Assembly: GCF_000252125.1 (NCBI RefSeq)
Contig: NZ_AHKF01000018.1
Span: 62,001-126,000 of the forward strand
Reading direction: 5' to 3'
Length of the DNA: 64,000 nt
DNA from: Flavobacterium frigoris PS1
Lineage (GTDB): Bacteria; Bacteroidota; Bacteroidia; Flavobacteriales; Flavobacteriaceae
A program made the position numbers and the translations under genes. The notes beneath the pieces are model-generated. The model did no database searches and had not been told where the DNA came from. It saw only the letters and a program-made list of their open reading frames with translations. Positions 25,211 to 34,147 of the stretch are shown here, in pieces (positions within the stretch are counted from its first letter, which is position 1; the number at the start of each line of letters is the position of its first letter).

Positions 25211-26164
25211 TTAACGACTTAAAAATTGGCTTAGATCGAAGCTGTGCAGCTGTTGCGGTGTATTAATTATTGGTTTTCTGACAAAATTTTCATTTGTAAG
25301 ATAATATTTCAGTCCATCTTGAGTTGCTATACCTTCGATTTGATGAAATGGCAGCGCAATTTTAATTTTTCTTTTATTGGCTGTAAAGAAACCGCTTTTA
25401 TTGTAATCGTATAAAAGGTAAATAAACGGAGATAGGGTTTTGCTATAGCCGCTTAAGACAATGATTTTTTTACTTGGAACATAAGTGGCTCCGGTAATGA
25501 GCCCTTTTACGTTGTAGGATTCTTTTAAATTGGCGACATGATTCCCTGGAGTTTTGGGCAATGCATAGACAGCCGTTCCTTTTCGTTTCCATTGTTTTGT
25601 AAACAAATAAATACTGTCATTTGTAACAAAAAAGGCTTCGCAGTCAAAATTAGTCGTATTGGATTTTGCTTTTCTAAAATCAGTCTGATCCGAATACGAA
25701 AAGGAAAGAGTGTCTATTTTTTGGATATCCATTAAAAGCGATTCTTTTTCTATTCTTAAAACATGAAGGTCTTTTCTGTTTCCAGAAACATTATTTCCAA
25801 AATCTCCAATATAGAAAAAGAGACTGTCTTGCGCCATTTCTTCCCAATCGGTGTTGGCTATTTTTTGTAGGGGAATCTTTTTTTGAATTACTCCAGTTGT
25901 GTCCATTCCGTAAAGGGTAGTGTCGCGATCGTCGTTAGCCGTCCATAAAAGGGAATTCCACAATAACAAACTCGAAGTTTCTTTCAAAACGGGGCTTAAT
26001 TGAATGGAAAAATCAGGTTTTATTCTTGTTCTGAAATAGCTGCAACTTCCGTCATTTTTTGTCGCCAGTGAGTTGTAGTTTTTCGAAAGCGGGTCCGTAC
26101 AGCCCGAAATTTGAGAATAGCTTGCCGTTATAAAAAAGAAGAAGAGTATTGGTATAATTTTCAT
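25211..26164 (-). CDS. Secreted protein with N-terminal 'CTDP...DDGSC'-type repeat
   Basis: A 317-residue protein from the ATG at 26164 (an in-frame TTG at 26173 is less likely). It has a clear signal peptide, 'MKIIPILFFFFITASYS', followed by 'GCTDPLSKNYNSLATKNDGS'. This is one copy of the small cysteine-containing repeat (CTDPxAxNYNxxA...DGSC) common in exported Bacteroidota proteins. The rest (~residues 45-317) reads as repeated beta-strands ('IYLFTKQWKRKGTAVYALPK', 'IEGIATQDGLKYYLTNE') like a beta-propeller. The function is not recognised. It is probably periplasmic or surface exposed. Confidence 0.7.
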   Translation of the reverse strand: MKIIPILFFFFITASYSQISGCTDPLSKNYNSLATKNDGSCSYFRTRIKPDFSIQLSPVLKETSSLLLWNSLLWTANDDRDTTLYGMDTTGVIQKKIPLQKIANTDWEEMAQDSLFFYIGDFGNNVSGNRKDLHVLRIEKESLLMDIQKIDTLSFSYSDQTDFRKAKSNTTNFDCEAFFVTNDSIYLFTKQWKRKGTAVYALPKTPGNHVANLKESYNVKGLITGATYVPSKKIIVLSGYSKTLSPFIYLLYDYNKSGFFTANKRKIKIALPFHQIEGIATQDGLKYYLTNENFVRKPIINTPQQLHSFDLSQFLSR

Positions 26165-26233
26165 ATCATTCAAAAGTAATCGTTTCTCAATGATTTTTCC
26201 AATAAGTTAGGAGCGAATCAATAAGTTTTATTT

Positions 26234-26314
26234 GGAGGTATAGTTCCCGCTCTCGCCTTTATCTTTGCTCGCTCCTCACAAAGGATATCGGCTCCATCGG
26301 GGCTAATTAGGGAG
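26234..26314 (-). repeat. Copy of a flavobacterial intergenic structured repeat (minus orientation)
   Basis: Read on the minus strand it runs 'AGCCCCGATGGAGCCGATAT', 'CCTTT', 'GAGGAGCGAGC', 'AAAGATAAAGGCGAGAGCGG', 'GAACTATACCTCC'. The blocks AGCCCNGATGG, ATCCTTT, AAAGATA and AGCNGGAA recur in the same order at 41054-41150. Possibly a structured RNA (the Flavo-1 motif is a candidate name) or a miniature repeat. Confidence 0.6.
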
Positions 26315-26355
26315 CATGGTTTTTAATTTGTAAACTTTGAATGTCAGAACTTTTG

Positions 26356-26363
26356 TATCTTTG
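26356..26363 (+). promoter_or_regulatory. -7 promoter box for the glycosyltransferase gene
   Basis: TATCTTTG matches TAnnTTTG, with a TTG at 26337-26339 (16-nt spacer, slightly short). It places the transcript start just before the ATG at 26388 and argues against an in-frame start at 26337. Confidence 0.5.
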
Positions 26364-26387
26364 TTTCTTAAAATATATATTTGCTTC

Positions 26388-27551
26388 ATGCAATTATCAA
26401 TAGTTATTCTCAACTATAACGTCCGCTTTTTTTTAGAGCTCTGTGTTTTAAGTGTTCAAAGCGCCTTAAAAGATATTGATGGCGAAATTATTGTGGTAGA
26501 TAATAATTCTTCGGATGGTAGTTGTGCCGTGATGCAAGAGCGCTTCCCAGACATTGAACTCATTCAGAATAACGATAATCTAGGTTTCCCAAAAGGCAAT
26601 AACATTGGCGTAGCCCAAGCCAAAGGAAAATACATTTGTATTCTCAATCCCGATACTGTTGTTGCCGAAGATACTTTTACTAAAGTGTTGGCTTTTGCCG
26701 AAAGGCAAATTAATTTAGGGATTGTTGGTGTTAAACTCATAGATGGTGCGGGGAATTTTCTACCTGAAAGTAAAAGAGGAGTGCCAACTCCTTTCGTTGC
26801 ATTTACCAAAATGATGGGATTGCATAAAATCAGGCCTAATTTTGAATTTTTTGGAAGGTATTATGCGCAGCATATAAAAGAAAATCAAACAGCTAAAGTT
26901 GATATTCTTGTCGGAGCTTTTATGTTTATGGAAAAGGAACTCTATCAAGAGTTAGAAGGCTTTGATGAGAACTGTTTCATGTATTCAGACGATATCGACT
27001 TATCCTATCGAGCATTGCAGAAAGGAAAGTCGAATTATTATTTTCACGAAACAACCGTTATGCATTACAAAGGGGAAAGTACGATTAGGGACGGAGTTTA
27101 TATGAAACGGTTTCAGGAGGCCATGAATTTTTTCTATAAAAAACATTTCAAGGTTTCTACATTTTTTTCGATAGGGATGAAAATAGGAATTGTATTTTTT
27201 TCATTTATAAAAATGTTTCAAGGGAAAACCAAATCGAAAAAAGTGCCTCAATCGTTTGTTTTCTATTCCACTAATATCGAATTAGCAGAAAAAATGACCT
27301 CCGTTTTGCAAAAAAAAGTTTGGTTTCACGATTTGAACACAGAAAAAATGGTAATTTCGTCAAGGGTTAAAGATAAGGATTCAACTGAAATTATTTTGGA
27401 CAATTATTTTGTTTCCTTCAAAGAATGCATTCATTTTATGGAATCGTTTAAAAATAAGGGCGTAACCTTTAAGATTATACCCAAAAACACTAATTTTTTA
27501 ATAGGAAGTGACAATTCTAATGAAAGAGGGGTGGTTGTAAAAATTGAATGA
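26388..27551 (+). CDS. Family 2 glycosyltransferase with C-terminal extension
   Basis: A 387-residue protein starting 'MQLSIVILNYNVRFFLELC', the standard GT-A opening. 'IIVVDNNSSDGS' and 'NLGFPKGNNIG' bind the nucleotide; 'ILNPDTVV' supplies the DxD-type metal site; 'MYSDDIDLSYRALQKG' is the acceptor/catalytic region. The best relatives are rhamnosyl/WcaA-type transferases that build cell-surface polysaccharide. A hydrophobic stretch (~residues 262-280, 'IGMKIGIVFFSFIKMF') may anchor it. About 110 further C-terminal residues have no recognised domain. The start is set by the promoter box and by homology. Confidence 0.85.
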   Translation: MQLSIVILNYNVRFFLELCVLSVQSALKDIDGEIIVVDNNSSDGSCAVMQERFPDIELIQNNDNLGFPKGNNIGVAQAKGKYICILNPDTVVAEDTFTKVLAFAERQINLGIVGVKLIDGAGNFLPESKRGVPTPFVAFTKMMGLHKIRPNFEFFGRYYAQHIKENQTAKVDILVGAFMFMEKELYQELEGFDENCFMYSDDIDLSYRALQKGKSNYYFHETTVMHYKGESTIRDGVYMKRFQEAMNFFYKKHFKVSTFFSIGMKIGIVFFSFIKMFQGKTKSKKVPQSFVFYSTNIELAEKMTSVLQKKVWFHDLNTEKMVISSRVKDKDSTEIILDNYFVSFKECIHFMESFKNKGVTFKIIPKNTNFLIGSDNSNERGVVVKIE

Positions 27552-27635
27552 AAAATTACATTAAATGGAATTTACATTCAAAAAATTTAGTAATTTCGCA
27601 AACTGAAAACAAAAATCACCTTTTAGGTTAACAAT

Positions 27636-28946
27636 ATGGCAAGATTTGAATTAAAACTTCCGAAAATGGGAGAAAGTGTCGCTGAAGCAACCATTACAAA
27701 TTGGTTAAAAGAAGTTGGTGACAAAATTGAAGCTGATGAAGCGGTACTTGAAATTGCAACTGATAAAGTTGACAGTGAAGTTCCTAGTGAGGTTTCGGGT
27801 ATTTTGGTTGAACAATTATTTGGAAAAGATGATTTGGTTCAGGTTGGTCAAACTATTGCAATCATTGAGACTGAAGGCGGTGACCTTGTCTCAGTTGTAA
27901 AACAAGAAGTGGCTCCAGAAGTAGTTGCTGAGGTGACTAAAACTGTTGATGCAGCCAAAGAAAGTGTTGCAACGCCAGCAGATTTTTCTGATTCGGATAA
28001 ATTCTTTTCTCCTTTAGTGAAAAATATTGCCAAAGAAGAAGGTGTTTCTGTACCTGAATTAGAAATGATTAGCGGAACAGGAAAAGATGGAAGGGTTACT
28101 AAAAATGATATTTTAGAATACATAAAAAATAGAGCTGATCAAGCTGTAGCTGCTCCGGCAAAAACGGTTGAGCCTCCAAAAGTTGCACAAGCTGTAGCTC
28201 CAGTTGCGCAAAAAGCGGCTCCGGTTTCTGTAAGTGGTGGTGATGAGATTATTGAAATGGACAGAATGCGCAAATTGATTGCGGGTTATATGGTCGCTTC
28301 AGTACAAACCTCTGCTCATGTGCAATCTTTTATCGAGGTGGATGTCACAAATATTGTAAAATGGAGAGAGAAAAATAAAGTAGCTTTCGAAAAAAGAGAA
28401 GGGGAGAAGTTAACTTATACTCCAATTTTCATGGAAGCAGTTGCAAAAGCAATTAAAGATTATCCTGGAATGAATATTTCTGTTGATGGTGATTTTATCA
28501 TCAAAAAGAAAAACATCAACCTAGGAATGGCTGCGTCTTTACCTAATGGTAATTTAATTGTGCCTGTAATCAAAAATGCAGATCAATTGAATTTGGTAGG
28601 AATGGCGAAAGCGGTAAACGACTTAGGAGGTCGTGCAAAAGCCGGAAAACTGAAGCCAGATGATACACAAGGTGGAACTTATACAGTTACTAACGTGGGG
28701 ACTTTTGGAAGTGTTTTTGGTACGCCAATTCTGAATCAACCGCAAGTAGGTATTTTAGCTCTTGGGGCGATTAGAAAAATGCCTGCTGTTATCGAAACAC
28801 CAGAAGGGGATTTTATAGGAATTCGTCAAAAAATGTTCTTGTCGCACAGTTACGATCATCGCGTTGTTGATGGAGCGCTTGGAGGAAGTTTTGTGAAACG
28901 AGTTGCTGAATACCTGGAAGCATTTGATGTGAATAGAGACTTGTAA
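27636..28946 (+). CDS. Dihydrolipoamide acyltransferase, E2 of a 2-oxoacid dehydrogenase complex
   Basis: A 436-residue enzyme that carries acyl groups on lipoamide and transfers them to CoA. The lipoyl domain (residues 1-78) has Lys44 in 'EIATDKVDSEVP'. The peripheral subunit-binding domain is at ~127-165 ('SPLVKNIAKEEGV...GRVTKNDILEYI'), followed by an Ala/Pro-rich linker. The catalytic domain ends with the active-site 'SHSYDHRVVDGALGG'. The single lipoyl domain and motif details fit branched-chain or 2-oxoglutarate E2 better than pyruvate E2. No E1 or E3 gene is adjacent. Confidence 0.88.
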   Translation: MARFELKLPKMGESVAEATITNWLKEVGDKIEADEAVLEIATDKVDSEVPSEVSGILVEQLFGKDDLVQVGQTIAIIETEGGDLVSVVKQEVAPEVVAEVTKTVDAAKESVATPADFSDSDKFFSPLVKNIAKEEGVSVPELEMISGTGKDGRVTKNDILEYIKNRADQAVAAPAKTVEPPKVAQAVAPVAQKAAPVSVSGGDEIIEMDRMRKLIAGYMVASVQTSAHVQSFIEVDVTNIVKWREKNKVAFEKREGEKLTYTPIFMEAVAKAIKDYPGMNISVDGDFIIKKKNINLGMAASLPNGNLIVPVIKNADQLNLVGMAKAVNDLGGRAKAGKLKPDDTQGGTYTVTNVGTFGSVFGTPILNQPQVGILALGAIRKMPAVIETPEGDFIGIRQKMFLSHSYDHRVVDGALGGSFVKRVAEYLEAFDVNRDL

Positions 28947-28965
28947 AAACAAATTGCAGATATAT

Positions 28966-28999
28966 AAAACCCAACAGATTTAAAAATTTGTTGGGTTTT
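28966..28999 (+). terminator. Rho-independent terminator after the E2 gene
   Basis: AAAACCCAACA pairs with TGTTGGGTTTT (11 bp, 12-nt loop), followed by CTTTTTTG, 20 nt past the stop. Confidence 0.9.
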
Positions 29000-29103
29000 C
29001 TTTTTTGTAATTCTTGGGAGTGCTGTCTTTAAAAATGTAATTTATTTTGTTGTTTTTAGAAACTTTAAATGCTAATAGACAGGCAAACCTAAACTCAAAT
29101 TTA

Positions 29104-29111
29104 TATATTTG
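29104..29111 (+). promoter_or_regulatory. -7 promoter box for the exonuclease gene
   Basis: TATATTTG fits TAnnTTTG and sits 21 nt before the ATG at 29132. No TTG is found at the -33 position. Confidence 0.45.
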
Positions 29112-29131
29112 TACTTACTCAAAAATAAAAA

Positions 29132-29902
29132 ATGGAACTTAAACTAAGTAAACCGATTTGCTTTTTCGATCTTGAAACCACAGGAATTGATATTGGAAAA
29201 GACAGAATCGTTGAAATATCAATATTTAAAGTATTTCCAAACGGAAACAAAGAAAGTAAAACCTGGTTAGTAAATCCTACGATTCCAATTCCGGCTCAAA
29301 CGACTGCTGTTCATGGAATCACAGATGAAAAGGTGGCGAATGAACCAACGTTTAATGAATTAGCTTCTCAGGTTCATAATATGATAAAAGATTGCGATTT
29401 GGGCGGATTTAATTCAGACCGTTTTGACATTCCACTTCTGGCAGAAGAATTGCTTCGTGCTGGAGTTGATTTTGACATGAAAAATAGCGTTTCAGTTGAT
29501 GTTCAGACTATTTTTCATAAAAAGGAAGAACGAACATTAAGCGCTGCGTTGAAGTTTTATTGTGGGCAAGATTTGGAGAATGCGCATTCAGCAGAAGCAG
29601 ATACAATGGCTACTTACGAAATATTGAAAGCGCAATTAGAGCGTTACCCTGATTTACAAAACGATATGAGGTCATTGTCAGAATTTTCAACCAGAAAGAA
29701 AATCGCCGATTTTGCAGGAATGATTTCTTTTGATAAGGAAGGCAATGAAATTTTTTCTTTTGGTAAGCATAAAGGAGTGAAAGTTGATACTGTTTTAGAA
29801 AGGGAACCGGGTTATTTCAGTTGGATTCAAAATGCTGATTTTCCTTTGTATACCAAGAAAGTATTAACTGCAATCAAACTTAGAAAATTAAATACCAAGT
29901 AA
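29132..29902 (+). CDS. DnaQ-like 3'-5' exonuclease (DEDDh)
   Basis: A 256-residue nuclease. ExoI is 'FFDLETTGI' (Asp13, Glu15), ExoII is 'GGFNSDRFDIPLL', and ExoIII is 'AHSAEADTMATYEIL' with the His and Asp of the DEDDh type. Residues ~190-250 ('FAGMISFDKEGNEIFSFGKH', 'GYFSWIQNADFPLYTK') match the small C-terminal domain found on exodeoxyribonuclease X-like proteins. It probably trims single-stranded DNA 3' ends in repair. It is not a polymerase III epsilon subunit, since the clamp-binding tail is not evident. Confidence 0.85.
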   Translation: MELKLSKPICFFDLETTGIDIGKDRIVEISIFKVFPNGNKESKTWLVNPTIPIPAQTTAVHGITDEKVANEPTFNELASQVHNMIKDCDLGGFNSDRFDIPLLAEELLRAGVDFDMKNSVSVDVQTIFHKKEERTLSAALKFYCGQDLENAHSAEADTMATYEILKAQLERYPDLQNDMRSLSEFSTRKKIADFAGMISFDKEGNEIFSFGKHKGVKVDTVLEREPGYFSWIQNADFPLYTKKVLTAIKLRKLNTK

Positions 29903-29995
29903 AATGTTCAGCGCTCAGGTTGTTAGTGTTCAGCTATAGCTGATCTCTTATGAACTGATTATTGGCGACTTTTTTAAACATTAACCATTGAATTT

Positions 29996-30607
29996 ATGAA
30001 AATCATCTGCATCGGACGAAATTACGTCGACCATATTGAAGAATTGCAAAATGAGCGCCCAGCAGAGCCTGTGGTTTTTATGAAGCCGGATTCGGCAATT
30101 TTGTTAAAACAGCATCCGTTCGTGATTCCTGAATTTTCGGAAGATATTCATCACGAAATCGAGATTGTTGTAAAAATAAATAAGGTTGGAAAATATATCG
30201 AACCCAAGTTTGCTCATAAGTATTATGACGAAATTAGCGTAGGTATCGATTTTACAGCTCGTGACCTTCAAGCAAAATTAAAAACTAAAGGTTTGCCATG
30301 GGAGAAAGCAAAGGCTTTTGACGGCTCAGCTGTAATAGGCGATTTTTTGCAAAAAGAACAATTTAGTTCGTTAGAAAATATTACTTTTGAATTAACCAAT
30401 AATGATAAGTCAGTTCAAATAGGTGATACTAGTTTGATGTTATGGAATATTGACGAGCTTATTTCTCATGTTTCTCAATATTTTACATTAAAAATAGGAG
30501 ACGTTATTTTTACAGGAACACCTGCAGGAGTAGCTGCAGTAAAACCGGATGATGTGTTAGAGGGATTTTTAGAGGGACATAAACTATTTAGAATACAAGT
30601 AAAATAA
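29996..30607 (+). CDS. Fumarylacetoacetate hydrolase family protein
   Basis: A 203-residue FAH-fold enzyme. 'IGRNYVDHIEEL' at the N-terminus, 'EPVVFMKPDSAIL', 'HHEIEIVVKI' (metal-binding glutamates), 'VGIDFTARDLQ' and 'FTGTPAGVAAVKPDD' are the family landmarks. Such small members hydrolyse C-C bonds or decarboxylate/tautomerise oxaloacetate-like acids. The exact substrate is not determined. Its stop overlaps the next start (TAATG), so it is translationally coupled to the Hpt protein. Confidence 0.85.
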   Translation: MKIICIGRNYVDHIEELQNERPAEPVVFMKPDSAILLKQHPFVIPEFSEDIHHEIEIVVKINKVGKYIEPKFAHKYYDEISVGIDFTARDLQAKLKTKGLPWEKAKAFDGSAVIGDFLQKEQFSSLENITFELTNNDKSVQIGDTSLMLWNIDELISHVSQYFTLKIGDVIFTGTPAGVAAVKPDDVLEGFLEGHKLFRIQVK

Positions 30608-30951
30608 TGGCTTTAAATTACAACCTTTCAAAAGTGTACGCACTTTCAGATAACGATTCAGAATTTGTAAATGAAATTTTGACATTGTTCGTAACCGAAG
30701 TTCCAGAAGATTTGGCTCAAATCAAAGAAGGGATTAAAAAGAAAGACCACAAGCATGCCTATGCTTATGCGCATAAAATAAAACCAACCCTTGATCTTCT
30801 GGGATTAAATGTCGCTTTTGAAGAAATTCTTCAACTAGAAGCGTGGACAAAAACCGAAGGCAAGAAGAAAGATATTGAAGATACTTTTAAGAGTATAAAG
30901 AATCAAATTAATGACGCTGTAAAAGAAATAAAGAAGGACTTTGATCTTTAA
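30607..30951 (+). CDS. Stand-alone Hpt (histidine phosphotransfer) domain protein
   Basis: A 114-residue helical protein with the Hpt signature 'YAYAHKIKPTLDLLGL', His56 being the phosphorylated residue. It would relay phosphoryl groups between a hybrid kinase and a response regulator. No hybrid kinase is adjacent. Oddly, it is coupled by a one-base overlap (TAATG) to a metabolic FAH-family gene. Confidence 0.85.
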   Translation: MALNYNLSKVYALSDNDSEFVNEILTLFVTEVPEDLAQIKEGIKKKDHKHAYAYAHKIKPTLDLLGLNVAFEEILQLEAWTKTEGKKKDIEDTFKSIKNQINDAVKEIKKDFDL

Positions 30952-30989
30952 ATCATTTATAGTTTTTAAGTATTAGTTAATCTCTAGGT

Positions 30990-31020
30990 CAACATTCATT
31001 TTTTTATGGATGTTGATTTT
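30990..31020 (+). terminator. Probable terminator between the Hpt gene and cinA
   Basis: CAACATTCAT pairs with ATGGATGTTG (10 bp, one wobble) around a T-loop, then ATTTTATTT follows. It covers the in-frame ATG at 31006 upstream of cinA, which supports the later cinA start at 31054. Confidence 0.55.
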
Positions 31021-31053
31021 ATTTATACAGCAAACCCTAAACTCAAATCAATA

Positions 31054-32307
31054 ATGAAAGCAACCATCGTTACTATAGGTGATGAAATTTTAATAGGGCA
31101 GATTGTAGATACCAACTCGTCTTTTATTGCCAAATCTTTAGATAGAATTGGAGTGGAAATTAGTGAAATGATTTCTATAAGTGATGATAAAAAACATATC
31201 GTTGGTACTTTTCAAAAGCTTCAAAACACCGTGGATTTAGTAATTATCACTGGTGGTTTAGGCCCTACAAAGGATGATATAACCAAAAAAACATTCTGCG
31301 ACTATTTTGAGGATGAACTAATTGTGGATCAGAAAGTTTTGGCACATGTCACGGAAATGATAGAAGGTTTTTATAAACGTCCCATTACGCAGATTAATAA
31401 GGATCAGGCTCTGGTTCCTTCGAAATGTACTGTGCTGCACAATCAAGTGGGTACAGCACCTGGAATGTGGATGAAGAAAGAAAATACTGTTTTTATTTCG
31501 CTGCCGGGAGTGCCTTATGAGATGAAGTATTTGGTTGAGAATGAAATTATTCCAAAGGTTGTGAGAGAATATAAACGCCCTTATATTATTCATAAAACTA
31601 TTCTTACTTATGGGCAAGGTGAAAGCCTGGTTTCAGAGCGGATTGAAGCATGGGAGGATAGTCTGCCTGAATTTTTAAAATTGGCTTACTTACCAAGTCC
31701 CGGAAGTGTTCGATTACGCATTTCGGCAAGGGGAACAAGCAAAGAAGTGCTGGAACTAGCATTAGAGGAATATGTAATTTCTTTAGACGCCATTATCAAT
31801 GATATTATTGTTGGTTATGAGGAAGAGGAAACAATCGAGTTTCAGGTTGGTGAGATGTTGAAAAAGGCAGGTAAAACACTATCTACTGCCGAAAGTTGCA
31901 CAGGAGGTAAAATTGCAGCTAGTCTAACATCTGTTGCTGGTGCTTCAAATTATTTCAAAGGAAGTGTGGTTTCTTATGCGACAGAAGTTAAAATAGATGT
32001 TTTAGAGCTTTCGGAAAGCTTAGTAAATGAGTTTTCTTTGGTGAGTGCTGAGGTGGCTTCGGCGATGGCTTTGGGTGTAAAAAAAATAATGAAAACAGAT
32101 TATGCAATTGCGACGACTGGAAATGCCGGGCCGTCAAAAGGGGATGAAAATGCTGAAATTGGAACTGTTTTTATAGCAATTGCCACCCCAAATGAAGTAA
32201 TTGTAAAAGAATATAATTTTGGCCAACCACGTGAAAAAGTGATAGATAGAGCGGTCATTAAAAGTTTAGAAATGTTAAAGGAAGAAATTTTTAAAAATGT
32301 ACTATAA
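31054..32307 (+). CDS. cinA: CinA-family protein (nicotinamide-nucleotide amidase / ADP-ribose pyrophosphatase fusion)
   Basis: A 417-residue two-domain protein. The N-terminal MoaB/COG1058 domain ('[20 protein letters not shown]', '[15 protein letters not shown]', '[11 protein letters not shown]') hydrolyses ADP-ribose in characterised relatives. The C-terminal domain from ~255 ('[20 protein letters not shown]', '[12 protein letters not shown]', '[10 protein letters not shown]') is the PncC amidase that deamidates NMN, so the protein belongs to NAD salvage. The start at 31054 ('MKATIVTIG') aligns with the family N-terminus; the ATG at 31006 lies in a hairpin. Confidence 0.9.
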   Translation: MKATIVTIGDEILIGQIVDTNSSFIAKSLDRIGVEISEMISISDDKKHIVGTFQKLQNTVDLVIITGGLGPTKDDITKKTFCDYFEDELIVDQKVLAHVTEMIEGFYKRPITQINKDQALVPSKCTVLHNQVGTAPGMWMKKENTVFISLPGVPYEMKYLVENEIIPKVVREYKRPYIIHKTILTYGQGESLVSERIEAWEDSLPEFLKLAYLPSPGSVRLRISARGTSKEVLELALEEYVISLDAIINDIIVGYEEEETIEFQVGEMLKKAGKTLSTAESCTGGKIAASLTSVAGASNYFKGSVVSYATEVKIDVLELSESLVNEFSLVSAEVASAMALGVKKIMKTDYAIATTGNAGPSKGDENAEIGTVFIAIATPNEVIVKEYNFGQPREKVIDRAVIKSLEMLKEEIFKNVL

Positions 32308-32379
32308 ATTTGTTGGTTTATAGGTTTATTTTTCTTTTCTTTGCACCCTGATTTTGAATAACGATAAAAGATAAGCATA

Positions 32380-32616
32380 ATGTCAAGAGTTTGTGACCTT
32401 ACAGGTAAAAGAGCGATGGTAGGAAATAACGTTTCTCACGCTATGAATAAAACTAAGAGAAAATTTTCTGTGAACTTAGTGAAAAAGCGTTTTTATCTTC
32501 CAGAAGAAGATAGATGGATTACTCTTAGAGTAGCAGCATCTACGGTAAAAACAATTAATAAAAATGGAATTGCTGCAGTTTTGAAAAAAGCTCAAGCACA
32601 AGGATTTATTAAATAA
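32380..32616 (+). CDS. rpmB: 50S ribosomal protein L28
   Basis: A 78-residue basic protein beginning '[25 protein letters not shown]' (first 20 residues are classic L28), with '[19 protein letters not shown]' near the end. It is first of a compact rpmB-rpmG-DUF4295-ftsY cluster that is conserved in Bacteroidota. Confidence 0.96.
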   Translation: MSRVCDLTGKRAMVGNNVSHAMNKTKRKFSVNLVKKRFYLPEEDRWITLRVAASTVKTINKNGIAAVLKKAQAQGFIK

Positions 32617-32645
32617 TCTTTAAATTCTAAAAAAAAAATAGCAAG

Positions 32646-32828
32646 ATGGCAAAGAAAGGTAATAGAATCCAGGTAATTTTAGAATGTACTGAACACAAAA
32701 CATCAGGTGTTGCGGGAACTTCAAGATACATTACAACGAAGAACAAAAAAAATACTCCAGATAGATTAGAGATTAAGAAATTTAATCCAGTCTTGAAGCG
32801 TGTAACTCTTCACAAAGAAATTAAGTAA
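32646..32828 (+). CDS. rpmG: 50S ribosomal protein L33
   Basis: A 60-residue basic protein with '[20 protein letters not shown]' and '[17 protein letters not shown]'. This copy has a single cysteine (in 'LECTEH') and lacks the C-x2-C pairs of zinc-binding L33, so it is the zinc-independent form. It lies 29 nt after rpmB. Confidence 0.95.
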   Translation: MAKKGNRIQVILECTEHKTSGVAGTSRYITTKNKKNTPDRLEIKKFNPVLKRVTLHKEIK

Positions 32829-32903
32829 TAATTAGAGATTTTAATAGAAATCTCAAATGGTCACATTTGGAGATTTTATTTAAATTTAAATAACATTTGA
32901 ATC

Positions 32904-33056
32904 ATGGCAAAGAAAACAGTAGCAACGTTACAAACATCTTCTAAGAGATTATCAAAAGCCATCAAAATGGTGAAATCTCCAAAAACTGGTGCATATACAT
33001 TCGTAGAATCTATTATGGCTCCTGAAGCAGTTGAAGAATTCTTGAAAAAGAAATAA
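32904..33056 (+). CDS. DUF4295 small basic protein, ribosome-cluster associated
   Basis: A 50-residue frame from the ATG at 32904: 'MAKKTVATLQTSSKRLSKAI', then 'KMVKSPKTGAYTFVESIM', ending 'FLKKK'. It is very basic and sits between rpmG and ftsY. This position and sequence match DUF4295, a Bacteroidota-specific protein regularly found after L28 and L33. It is likely a ribosome-associated factor, but its role is not established. Confidence 0.85.
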   Translation: MAKKTVATLQTSSKRLSKAIKMVKSPKTGAYTFVESIMAPEAVEEFLKKK

Positions 33057-33076
33057 TCAAATATAGCACTATATAG

Positions 33077-33110
33077 AAAAGCTACTTTCATTCGGAAGTA
33101 GCTTTTTTAT
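33077..33110 (+). terminator. Rho-independent terminator after the L28-L33-DUF4295 genes
   Basis: AAAAGCTACTT pairs with AAGTAGCTTTT (11 bp, 8-nt loop) with a following T-run, 21 nt after the DUF4295 stop. It separates the ribosomal genes from ftsY. Confidence 0.9.
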
Positions 33111-33184
33111 TTTATATCTTTACCGCTTAGAAATAAGTATTAGTTCATTGTGTCTAATGCTCCATTCTTAATACTGTTAATACA

Positions 33185-34138
33185 ATGAGTTTTTTTAAAA
33201 GAATATTTTCGTCAGAAAAGAAAGAGACATTAGACAAAGGTCTTGAAAAATCAAAATCCACTTTCTTTTCAAAGTTAAGTAAAGCGGTAGCGGGAAAATC
33301 TAAAGTGGATGATGCCGTTTTAGATAATTTAGAGGAAATACTTGTTTCCTCAGACGTAGGTGTTGATACTACGCTGAAAATAATTACCCGAATAGAAAAC
33401 CGTGTTGCTTCTGATAAATATCTTGGTATTGAAGAACTCAACCAAATTCTACAAGAAGAAATTGCAGCCTTGCTTTCTGAAACAAATACAGGTGAAGCCA
33501 CCGAATTTGTTATTCCAAAAGATAAAAAACCTTATGTTTTAATGGTTGTAGGTGTAAATGGTGTTGGGAAAACAACAACCATCGGTAAGTTAGCCTACCA
33601 ATTCAAAAAACAAGGGTATAAAGTGGTTTTGGGTGCAGGAGATACGTTTCGTGCCGCAGCAATTGACCAATTACAAATTTGGGCAGATAGAGTAGGAGTT
33701 CCTATTGTAAAACAAAATATGGGAAGTGATCCCGCTTCAGTAGCTTTTGATACTTTGCAATCAGCAGTTGCTCAAGATGCTGATATTGTAATAATCGATA
33801 CTGCAGGACGTTTACACAACAAAGTCAATTTAATGAATGAATTGACCAAAGTGAAACGTGTTATGCAAAAAGTTGTAGCCGATGCTCCTCATGACGTTTT
33901 ATTAGTTCTTGATGGTTCAACTGGTCAAAATGCTTTTGAACAAGCCAAACAGTTCACAGCAGCAACTGAGGTTACTTCTCTTGCTGTAACCAAGTTAGAC
34001 GGAACTGCCAAAGGTGGTGTTGTTATTGGTATATCCGATCAATTTAAAATTCCAGTAAAGTATATTGGTGTTGGTGAAGGAATTGAGGATTTACAAGTCT
34101 TTAATAAATATGAGTTCGTAGATAGTTTTTTCAAATAA
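33185..34138 (+). CDS. ftsY: Signal recognition particle receptor FtsY
   Basis: A 317-residue SRP GTPase that docks ribosome-SRP complexes at the membrane. The N domain occupies ~1-105; the G domain has 'GVNGVGKTTTIGKLA' (G1), 'DTFRAAAIDQL' (SRP-specific insertion), 'VIIDTAGRLHNK' (G3) and 'TKLDGTAKGG' (G4/G5). The acidic N-terminal A domain of E. coli FtsY is absent; a short basic-amphipathic start, 'MSFFKRIFSSEKK', would bind lipid. This short form is common outside gammaproteobacteria. Confidence 0.96.
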   Translation: MSFFKRIFSSEKKETLDKGLEKSKSTFFSKLSKAVAGKSKVDDAVLDNLEEILVSSDVGVDTTLKIITRIENRVASDKYLGIEELNQILQEEIAALLSETNTGEATEFVIPKDKKPYVLMVVGVNGVGKTTTIGKLAYQFKKQGYKVVLGAGDTFRAAAIDQLQIWADRVGVPIVKQNMGSDPASVAFDTLQSAVAQDADIVIIDTAGRLHNKVNLMNELTKVKRVMQKVVADAPHDVLLVLDGSTGQNAFEQAKQFTAATEVTSLAVTKLDGTAKGGVVIGISDQFKIPVKYIGVGEGIEDLQVFNKYEFVDSFFK

Positions 34139-34147
34139 AAAAGTACA

